Shown in pieces: positions 41,757-48,319 of a DNA stretch of 64,000 bases. Under the pieces are notes generated by a model, which saw only the letters and a program-made list of their open reading frames with translations, did not search any database and was not told where the DNA came from. The translations under genes and the position numbers were made by a program. Numbering within the stretch: the first letter of the stretch is position 1; each line of letters starts with the position of its first letter. The stretch comes from Occallatibacter riparius (lineage in GTDB: Bacteria; Acidobacteriota; Terriglobia; Terriglobales; Acidobacteriaceae). The DNA is taken from contig NZ_CP093313.1 of assembly GCF_025264625.1 (NCBI RefSeq), positions 620,001 to 684,000 on the forward strand, written 5' to 3'.

Positions 41757-42902
41757 TCATGCGCCTTGCAGGACGTGCAGGCTGGTGGCGGTTTTCACGG
41801 CGGGGGGCGGCACGGTGTAGCCGCGGGGGATGTAGGAGCAGCAGGGCTCCTCGCCGTGGGGGTTGCCGGTGAGAGCGTAGGCGCGTGCGCGGGAACCACC
41901 GCAGATCTCCTTGAATTCGCAGGCGCCGCATTTGCCTTCGAGCTTGGACGTGTCCCGAAGGGCGCGGAAGACTGGTGAGTTGCGGTAGATGTCGGCGAGT
42001 GATTCCTGGCGGATGGTGCCTGCGGAGAGGGGGAGGAATCCGCTGGGGAAGACTTCACCCGTGTGCGAGATGAAAACGAAGCCCTTGCCGTCATTGAGTC
42101 CGCGTGGTGCGCGGCCGATGGCGTCTTCGACGCGGGCAGGCGCATCCGTGGCGATGCCGGCTTTGCGGTCGGCCACCTTTTGCTGAAGGGCGTAGCGGCG
42201 ATAGTGTTGCGCTTCGGTCGTCTTGATGTCGAAGCCGGCTTTCTTGGAGAGCTGGTGGACTTTGGCGAAGACTTTCTCGAACTCGTCGGCGGTGAGCAGG
42301 TCGTTGAGTTTGCCGCGGCCGGTGGGCACGAGAAAGAAGACGGACCAGAGGGTGATTTTGAGCTGCTCCATGAGGGCGACGATGGAGTCGATTTCGCCGA
42401 TGTTGCGGCGGCTGAAGGTGGTGTTGATCTGCACGGGGAGGCCGGCTTCGTTGGCCCAGCGGACTGCGTCGAGGGTGCGAGCGAATGAACCGGAGAGGCC
42501 GCGGAATGCATCGTGGGTGGCGGCGCTGGCTCCATCCATGCTGACGGCGAGGCGCGCGAGGCCGGCTTCTTTCAAACGGAATACGACGTCGCGCGTGAGC
42601 AGCGGTGTGGCGCTGGGTGTGAGCGAAACCCGCACGCCGACTTTGCGCGCGTGAGCGATGAGCTCAAACAGGTCAGGGCGCTTGATGGGGTCGCCGCCGG
42701 TGATGACGAACACCGGGACTTCGAGCGCTGCGATCTGGTTGATGAGCTGCTTGCCTTCGTAGGTGCTGAGTTCCATGGGGTGGCGCTCGGGCTGCGCCGA
42801 CGCGCGGCAATGGACGCAGGCGAGGTCGCAGGCCTGGGTCACTTCCCAGATGGCAATGAAGGGGCGCTGGTTGAAGTCGACGGTGTTGACGAGCGGGTTC
42901 AT
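41757..42902 (-). CDS. Radical SAM/SPASM protein, NirJ/AhbD-like
   Basis: 381 residues. The radical SAM cluster motif C-x3-C-x2-C is in TQACDLACVHCRAS (about residue 24). A SAM-binding strand follows (FVITGGDPIKRPDLF). The C-terminal auxiliary cluster region reads KCGACEFKEICGGSRARAYALTG, then EEPCC, the arrangement of NirJ and AhbD, which modify haem precursors (haem d1 in NirJ, haem b via decarboxylation in AhbD). Divergent from the CRP/FNR regulator gene; the shared 68-base gap holds a GTGAC-N4-GTC site. I infer a tetrapyrrole or peptide-modification role serving the nitrogen-oxide module; a different radical SAM reaction cannot be excluded. Confidence 0.82.
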   Translation of the reverse strand: MNPLVNTVDFNQRPFIAIWEVTQACDLACVHCRASAQPERHPMELSTYEGKQLINQIAALEVPVFVITGGDPIKRPDLFELIAHARKVGVRVSLTPSATPLLTRDVVFRLKEAGLARLAVSMDGASAATHDAFRGLSGSFARTLDAVRWANEAGLPVQINTTFSRRNIGEIDSIVALMEQLKITLWSVFFLVPTGRGKLNDLLTADEFEKVFAKVHQLSKKAGFDIKTTEAQHYRRYALQQKVADRKAGIATDAPARVEDAIGRAPRGLNDGKGFVFISHTGEVFPSGFLPLSAGTIRQESLADIYRNSPVFRALRDTSKLEGKCGACEFKEICGGSRARAYALTGNPHGEEPCCSYIPRGYTVPPPAVKTATSLHVLQGA

Positions 42903-42937
42903 GAGTTGATGAAACTGGATTTCAGAGCAATGTGCAG

Positions 42938-42949
42938 TGACGTAAGTCT
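42938..42949. promoter_or_regulatory. CRP/FNR-type site TGAC-GTAA-GTCT between divergent genes
   Basis: It lies 35 bases before the radical SAM start and 21 bases before the regulator start, so binding could control both and give autoregulation. Confidence 0.55.
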
Positions 42950-42970
42950 CTCCATTGATAGAATCGACGC

Positions 42971-43672
42971 GTGAATGCCCCCAGGACCGATCTTGCAGCA
43001 GTACTTGCCCAGACCCCTCTGCTCTCGAACCTTTCGCAGCCTGAGTTCCAGAGCCTTGCCGCGCGGACGGTGCGCAAGCTGTTCAGCTCGGGTGAGCTGA
43101 TCTTCTCAGAAGGCGAGCCGTGCAACGGACTGCACATTATTGCGCGCGGGAAGGTGCGGATCTTCAAAACGTCAGTGAACGGACGCGAGCAGGTGCTGGC
43201 GCTGAACGGGCCGGGCGAGTCGGTGGCGGAGCTGCCGGTGTTTGATGGCGGCCCCTTCCCTGCCTCGGCGATGGCCCTGGAAGATACGGAGATGGCGTTT
43301 ATTTCGCGCCGCGATTTTCATGCGTACTGCATGGAACATCCCGAGGTGTCGCTGAAGGTGCTGAGCGTAGTGGGTAGCCGCCTGCGACGGCTGGTGGGGA
43401 TCATTGAGGAGCTTTCATTCACGACGATTCGGCAGCGGCTGATCTCGGTGTTGGTGAAGCTGGCGCAGAGCGAGGGGAAAAAGTCGCCGCGGGGAGTTGA
43501 GTTTCTGCTGCCGGGGACACACCAGGAGCTCGCGAATCAGCTTGGGACGGTGCGGGAACTGATCTCGCGCAACCTGATGCGTCTGCAGGCTGAAGGGCTG
43601 ATTGAGGTAGAGGCGCGTCATATCGTAGTGAAGGATTTGAAAGGGCTGACGGCGCAACTGGAAACGACGTAG
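42971..43672 (+). CDS. CRP/FNR family transcriptional regulator (DNR/NnrR/HcpR-like)
   Basis: 233 residues. A cyclic-nucleotide-binding-type beta-roll (about 20-125; GELIFSEGEPCNGLHIIARGKVRIF), a dimerisation helix, and a helix-turn-helix (about 180-205; THQELANQLGTVRELISRNL) with the E-x-x-S-R pattern that contacts GTGAC-like half-sites in this superfamily. It lacks the N-terminal cysteine cluster of FNR, so it is unlikely to sense oxygen through 4Fe-4S; DNR-like haem-mediated nitric-oxide sensing is plausible from context. It starts at GTG 42971. The surrounding nitrogen-oxide genes carry matching sites, so I take it to be their regulator. Confidence 0.88.
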   Translation: MNAPRTDLAAVLAQTPLLSNLSQPEFQSLAARTVRKLFSSGELIFSEGEPCNGLHIIARGKVRIFKTSVNGREQVLALNGPGESVAELPVFDGGPFPASAMALEDTEMAFISRRDFHAYCMEHPEVSLKVLSVVGSRLRRLVGIIEELSFTTIRQRLISVLVKLAQSEGKKSPRGVEFLLPGTHQELANQLGTVRELISRNLMRLQAEGLIEVEARHIVVKDLKGLTAQLETT

Positions 43673-43683
43673 TGGAACCTGAG

Positions 43684-43695
43684 TGACATAAGTCG
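43684..43695. promoter_or_regulatory. CRP/FNR-type site TGAC-ATAA-GTCG
   Basis: It starts 12 bases after the regulator stop and ends 47 bases before the RIC gene start. Same GTGAC-N4-GTC consensus as the other three sites. Confidence 0.6.
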
Positions 43696-43742
43696 CTGTG
43701 GCGCGGTTGCAAGCGCCTTAGTGTTGCAGGTGGAGAGTCGTT

Positions 43743-44495
43743 ATGACCACGGCAACACAGTCCATTCGCGAGATCGTAAGTTCCCAACCCACAGCGGCAG
43801 CAGTTCTGCAGCGCTTCGACATTGATGTGTGTGCGCAGGCGAACGAGTCGCTGAACGAGGCGTGCGCGCATCTGCAGCTCTCGATTGAGCAGGTAATGGA
43901 GAAGCTGGAAGATGGAGCCGGCATGCAGGATGGGGCGAGGCGAGCGAATCCCAGCGAGTTCACGCCGAGCCGGCTGATACAGCACATTGTGCGCGTCCAT
44001 CACAAGAACGTGCGGCAGGAGCTGCCTCAGCTCGTCGAGATGGCGCATGCGATTGCGGACAAGCACAGCGAGCGAGCGCCGGAGCTGCGGAAGGTGGAGC
44101 TGCTCGTAGCCGAGTTGCACGCGGAGATGTGCGAGCATCTGCGCAAGGAAGAACATGTGCTGTTTCCTTATATCGCGCAGGTGGATGAGGCTCCGCTGCT
44201 TGCGTTCCGGCCTCCGCAGCAGTGCTTCAGCCAGGTGGGGCAGCCAGTGTTCGTGATGGTGCAGGAACATGAACGCGCGCTCTTGATGCTCACCGAGTTG
44301 CGGCAGCTTACCAACGACTTCAAACCGCCGGTGTGGGCGTGCGCGGGTTTCGCGGCTCTTTATGAGGGCATGCGCGGTTTCGCGACGAATCTCGAGGAAC
44401 ACATACGGCTGGAGAATGATGTGCTGTTTCCGCAGGCGATTGCGATGGAAGCGGAATTGATGCAGCCCGGGCTGGTGCAGGCAGGTGCGCAATGA
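43743..44495 (+). CDS. RIC family di-iron protein (ScdA/YtfE/DnrN-like)
   Basis: 250 residues. An N-terminal ScdA-type domain (SIREIVSSQPTAAAVLQRFDIDVC, about 6-55) is followed by a hemerythrin-like domain with ligands in HIVRVHHKNVRQEL (about 82), HAEMCEHLRKEEHVLFP (about 125), QEHERALLML (about 178) and LEEHIRLENDVLFP (about 218). Family members repair iron-sulfur clusters damaged by nitric oxide or release iron or nitroxyl. It follows the CRP/FNR regulator gene and its stop overlaps nnrS by four bases, so both are expressed together under the site at 43684. Confidence 0.9.
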   Translation: MTTATQSIREIVSSQPTAAAVLQRFDIDVCAQANESLNEACAHLQLSIEQVMEKLEDGAGMQDGARRANPSEFTPSRLIQHIVRVHHKNVRQELPQLVEMAHAIADKHSERAPELRKVELLVAELHAEMCEHLRKEEHVLFPYIAQVDEAPLLAFRPPQQCFSQVGQPVFVMVQEHERALLMLTELRQLTNDFKPPVWACAGFAALYEGMRGFATNLEEHIRLENDVLFPQAIAMEAELMQPGLVQAGAQ

Positions 44496-45799
44496 AGGCC
44501 GTCGAAATGAATGCCGCGTTGCGCGAGCGGCAGAAGAGCCTGATGCTGCGCACGTGGATTATTTCAGGCCTGTTCTTTATGGCGTTGCCGGGGACGCTGC
44601 TGGGGTTCTCAAACCTGGTTGCGATCAGTGAGCATCACGGGCTGGGATTTCTTCCGGCGGCGTGGATGGAAGGCCACGGGCATGCGCAGATGTTCGGATG
44701 GATCGGGAGCTTCATTTTGGGAATCGGGTTTTATTCGCAGCCGGCTCGGGGGAAGTCGGTACTGCGGATTCCGTTGACGTGCTTTGTGCTGTGGACTTCG
44801 GGCGTGGCGCTGCGGTGGACCGCGAATATCTACGCGTGGCACTGGCGGACGCTGTTTGTGGTTTCGGCGACGGCGGAGTTGCTGGGGGTGTTGCTGTTTC
44901 TCTGGGCGGCGCGGCATCACAAGCTGCCTGAGACGGCCGGGGCGAAGACGAAGCCGCGCATTGAGTTGTGGATGATCTCAGTGTTTGTGGGCACGGCGGG
45001 GCTGTTGGTGGGAGTCGTCTTCAACCTTGTTGAGTGCGTGAGGCTGGCAATTGCAGGAACGAGCGAGAGCTTTCCGCATGCGCTGGATCAGCGATATCTG
45101 GTGATCCTGGGATGGGGATTCCTGGCGCCGACGGTGTGGGGATTCTCGGCGCGTTGGCTGCCGACGTTTCTCGCGATCGGGCACCCGCGGGAGAAGCTGT
45201 TCCGCTATGCGCTGGTAGCTGTGGTGGTTGCGGTTGGCACTGCGCTGTGCGGCTTTGTGCCTGCGGCAACGATGCTGCTGACGGCGACGTCGATTGCGGT
45301 GATGCTTGCATTGCGGCTGACTGAGCGGCCGCATGGTAAGGCCAAGGTGCAGGGGATTCATCCGAGCTTCCCCGTGTTTATTCGGATTGCCTATGTGTGG
45401 CTGGTGATTGCGGCGGCGATGAGCGTGTGGGCCGCGCTAGCAGATGTGCATAACGGTATCTGGGGCGCGTCACGGCATGCGCTGACGGTAGGGTTTGCGG
45501 CGACGATGGTGTTCGCGATTGGACCGCGGATTCTGCCGCACTTCGGCGGCGTGTACAACCTGTTCAGCACGAGACTGATGCTGGTGAGTCTGTTGCTTCT
45601 GCAATGCGGATGCACACTGCGCGTGACGTCGGAGCCGCTGGCGTATGAGGGGTTCTCGATGTTTGCGTGGAAGGTGCTGCCCGTTTCAGCAACGCTGGAG
45701 TTGGCGGGCGTGCTGGTGTTTGCGTTCAATCTGGCGATGACGTTCGCGAAGGGGAAGGCGTTTGGGGTTCTGGAGACGCGAGAGAGTAGTGCGGCGTAG
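44492..45799 (+). CDS. nnrS: NnrS family membrane protein
   Basis: 435 residues, about 12 transmembrane helices. The NnrS signature histidines appear in EGHGHAQMFGWIGSFILG (about 57) and SRHALTVGFAATMVFAIGPRILPHFGG (about 330), proposed haem/copper ligands. NnrS proteins protect cells from nitric oxide during nitrogen-oxide respiration. The start codon overlaps the RIC stop (ATGA), which makes the pair an operon. No terminator was found behind it. Confidence 0.9.
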   Translation: MKAVEMNAALRERQKSLMLRTWIISGLFFMALPGTLLGFSNLVAISEHHGLGFLPAAWMEGHGHAQMFGWIGSFILGIGFYSQPARGKSVLRIPLTCFVLWTSGVALRWTANIYAWHWRTLFVVSATAELLGVLLFLWAARHHKLPETAGAKTKPRIELWMISVFVGTAGLLVGVVFNLVECVRLAIAGTSESFPHALDQRYLVILGWGFLAPTVWGFSARWLPTFLAIGHPREKLFRYALVAVVVAVGTALCGFVPAATMLLTATSIAVMLALRLTERPHGKAKVQGIHPSFPVFIRIAYVWLVIAAAMSVWAALADVHNGIWGASRHALTVGFAATMVFAIGPRILPHFGGVYNLFSTRLMLVSLLLLQCGCTLRVTSEPLAYEGFSMFAWKVLPVSATLELAGVLVFAFNLAMTFAKGKAFGVLETRESSAA

Positions 45800-45835
45800 G
45801 AAGAGCAGATCCCCACTCGATGCAAAAGCGGGTTC

Positions 45836-45857
45836 TTCGCTTCGCTCAGAATGACAA
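45836..45857. repeat. Short dispersed intergenic repeat (TTCGCTTCGCTCAGAATGAC)
   Basis: A close copy (CAGGATGAC in place of CAGAATGAC) lies at 60846-60870. Both are in gaps between gene ends. Common style of intergenic repeat in acidobacterial genomes. Confidence 0.75.
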
Positions 45858-45942
45858 ATATGTGGGGAACCAGCGGTGTGACAGCAGATTCCCTGCGGGA
45901 ATGACTAAAGAAAAGCAAAGACAAGAACAAAAGCAACGAGCG

Positions 45943-46863
45943 CTATTCGTCGTTATCGGGTTGGGCCCAGGCGTAGGTGGCGCCTAGCCAGGATGTGCCT
46001 TGGGGGGCTTCAGGGACGTGCGGGATGAGTCCCCAGAGGCCGATGAGGGCCAAGCCTACGAGGTTTGGGAAGAGCAGCGGTGCCATGGGTGGGGCGCCGT
46101 TGACGAGGCGGTCCCAGAGGCTGGCGCCGGGCTCGATGAGATTGGCGCGGAGATGGAGCCAGAAACCAAGCACGCCGACGAGCGCCTGCAAGATCATCAC
46201 GATCAGGCAGAGGTCGAGATAGCGACGCGTGACGTTAGTGATGAGCGGCACGAGTAGAAAGCCCGTGGCGAATGCGGATGAGATGACGGGGATCCACTCG
46301 GTTTGCGCGAAGAAGCCGTTGGCAGCGTGATCAGTAAGCGTGAGGACGAAGTTGCCGAGGAATCCGCCGAGCGCCATGGCAATGATCCAGCGGGCCCAGT
46401 CAGCGGTGCGCACTTCGACCATGCGGTCGACGAGCAGGAGAAAGCCGAGGCCGGTATAAGAGAGCGGGGCGGCGAAGGGCGCGGCGTAGGTGAGGCTCTT
46501 CAACGTGCGGTCGAGGAAGAAACGGCTCTCGAGGTGATAGAGGACGCCAGCGAGTCCGACGAGGATCGCAAGCCATCCGACGAGATAGCCGATGTCGCGC
46601 CAAGGGGCATGTATGCGCCAAATCCACCGCAGCGCGATGACGATGGCGAGTGCGATGGGCGCGGCTATGGAGAAGTAGAGCGGGATGTACTCCGCCGCCT
46701 TGCGGAACTGGTTGACGGAGTGGGCGATGTAGATGTCGGCGGCGAGGACGAGCAGGTTCGAGGTGACGAAGAGCTCGACCCAGAGCTGGGGGTCGCGCGC
46801 CCAGCGCATGCGCGGATGAGTAATGAGAGCGCGCCCGCGGGCGATGAGGTTATTTGCGGCCAT
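45943..46863 (-). CDS. Uncharacterised polytopic membrane protein coupled to the octahaem cytochrome
   Basis: 306 residues with about eight transmembrane helices and no recognised domain. Conserved-looking polar residues inside the membrane part include His in VLYHLESRFF (about 110) and in LTDHAANGFF (about 182), plus LWLHLRANL (about 245), possible haem or quinone contacts. Its start lies inside the end of the octahaem cytochrome gene (14-base overlap), so the two are translated together. In other nitrite-reducing octahaem systems a NapC-type cytochrome links quinol to the enzyme; none is here, so this protein is a candidate replacement. That is inference from position. Confidence 0.7.
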   Translation of the reverse strand: MAANNLIARGRALITHPRMRWARDPQLWVELFVTSNLLVLAADIYIAHSVNQFRKAAEYIPLYFSIAAPIALAIVIALRWIWRIHAPWRDIGYLVGWLAILVGLAGVLYHLESRFFLDRTLKSLTYAAPFAAPLSYTGLGFLLLVDRMVEVRTADWARWIIAMALGGFLGNFVLTLTDHAANGFFAQTEWIPVISSAFATGFLLVPLITNVTRRYLDLCLIVMILQALVGVLGFWLHLRANLIEPGASLWDRLVNGAPPMAPLLFPNLVGLALIGLWGLIPHVPEAPQGTSWLGATYAWAQPDNDE

Positions 46864-48085
46864 GCTCTTTCCTCAGCGCGTCGGCCTGGTGCTTGAGCTC
46901 GACGGTCTTGGCGAACAGCTCGTAGTTGCCGTGCCACTGGACGAAGTCGGCTCCGCCCATGAAGACTCCGTGCTTGCTGGTGCGGCCGTCGTAGTGCCAG
47001 AGGTTGAAGAAGGTGAAGTCGATGGGTTGCGTGAAGGCGGCGCTGCTGAGAGTGCCGTCCTTGTGCAGGCCGTCCATGATGTCCTGCGCGACTTTCACCT
47101 TGTCGTTGGTCTGGGCGACGATGGCATCGGCCTGCGTGTAGACGCGATCGATGAGGCCCTGGGTGTGGCACTGCGTGCAGACCTGCTTCATATTGATCAC
47201 GGCCTGCTGGTAGTTGGGCCGACGGGTGGTGATCTTGTCAGCGAGATACCAACTGAGGCGGTCAGACGGATTGTGCGTGACCTTCAGACCGTTGATGCCG
47301 CTCATGTGGCAGGTGGCGCAGGTGGGCACGAACATGTCTCGCGTGGTGAGGGTGCGCGGGTCGGCGTCGAGCTTGAGCAGGTTGCGCTGCGCGGCGAACA
47401 TGATGCCGTGCTTGGATTCGCTGTAGATCTCGATCTGCGAGTGGTCAGGGCCCATGTGGCATTGAGCGCAGGTGGTTGGGAGGCGCGCCAGTTCGACGGA
47501 GCTGGTGTGGCGCGAGTGGCACTGGGTGCAGGTTCCGATGGTGCCGTCGTCGTTGGGCTTGCCGACGGCGTGGCACTGCTCGCACCCGGAGTTGACGGCG
47601 GGGTGGCCTTCGGGCGTGACGAGCGGGTTGGGCGCGCGGTTGGTTCCACCGGGCTGGAACTGCTCGCTGAATGCGACTTGTTCCTTGGTGAGTCCGGCGG
47701 CGCCGAAGACAGCGGCCCAGCTGGGGGCGGCGTGACGGCTGCGCAGGAATTCCTGATATATGCCTTCGTGACATGAGCGGCAGTTCCCTGCCGTCAGGTG
47801 CTTGGAGATGGTGAAGCCGTGGTGGTCCATCTTCTCCTGGCCCGCTGCGGGCTGGTGACAGTCGAGGCAGTTGACGCCCTTCTTCGCGTGCGCGGACATC
47901 TCGTACTCATGGACGACGGAGTATTGCAGGCGGGCGTGGCACTCGGCGCACTTGCCAGAGGCGCGCACGAAGTCGGCGGTGGGCTGCTCGGTTTCAACCC
48001 TGGGGCGGGCGCGGTTGATGAGGAATGCCGCGACGATCAGTGCGAATGCTGCCACAACTGCGATGAACACAGAGCGAAAGGACAT
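46850..48085 (-). CDS. Octahaem cytochrome c of the hydroxylamine oxidoreductase (HAO) family
   Basis: 411 residues with a single N-terminal signal-anchor (VFIAVVAAFALIVAAFLI) and eight CxxCH motifs: CAECH, CLDCH, CRSCH, CEQCH, CTQCH, CAQCH, CATCH and CTQCH. The lead-in HEYEMSAHAKKGVNCLDCH and NCRSCHEGIYQEFLRSRHA match the HAO family layout. HAO-like octahaem enzymes either oxidise hydroxylamine/hydrazine or, when the cross-linking Tyr is absent, reduce nitrite or nitric oxide. The start at 48085 follows GGGAG; an upstream start would misplace the signal. It is coupled to an unknown membrane protein and divergent from the quinol nitric oxide reductase, with a CRP/FNR-type site between them. 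Confidence 0.88.
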   Translation of the reverse strand: MSFRSVFIAVVAAFALIVAAFLINRARPRVETEQPTADFVRASGKCAECHARLQYSVVHEYEMSAHAKKGVNCLDCHQPAAGQEKMDHHGFTISKHLTAGNCRSCHEGIYQEFLRSRHAAPSWAAVFGAAGLTKEQVAFSEQFQPGGTNRAPNPLVTPEGHPAVNSGCEQCHAVGKPNDDGTIGTCTQCHSRHTSSVELARLPTTCAQCHMGPDHSQIEIYSESKHGIMFAAQRNLLKLDADPRTLTTRDMFVPTCATCHMSGINGLKVTHNPSDRLSWYLADKITTRRPNYQQAVINMKQVCTQCHTQGLIDRVYTQADAIVAQTNDKVKVAQDIMDGLHKDGTLSSAAFTQPIDFTFFNLWHYDGRTSKHGVFMGGADFVQWHGNYELFAKTVELKHQADALRKEHGRK

Positions 48086-48231
48086 GCAAATGCACTCCCA
48101 GGGAAGATGACGAAGCGCCTGCTTTGCAAGGGAAGCGGGTCGAGGCAAAGCAGCCAATCAACAATCTAGAGGGCGGCACGAGAGGCTTGCAACCGCCGAA
48201 TTGTGACTCGCGCGAAAAACATGGATGCGTG

Positions 48232-48243
48232 TGACTTTAGTCC
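48232..48243. promoter_or_regulatory. CRP/FNR-type site TGAC-TTTA-GTCC between octahaem cytochrome and norZ genes
   Basis: Located 76 bases before the nitric oxide reductase start and 146 bases before the cytochrome start. Same consensus as 36171, 42938 and 43684; the right half-site is less perfect. Confidence 0.5.
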
Positions 48244-48319
48244 CTGCCTCGAGATTCGTATCCCGCTAACGTGACATGTAGCAGGAACACTTTGCACGCG
48301 AGTGCGAATCGAGGCAAGC

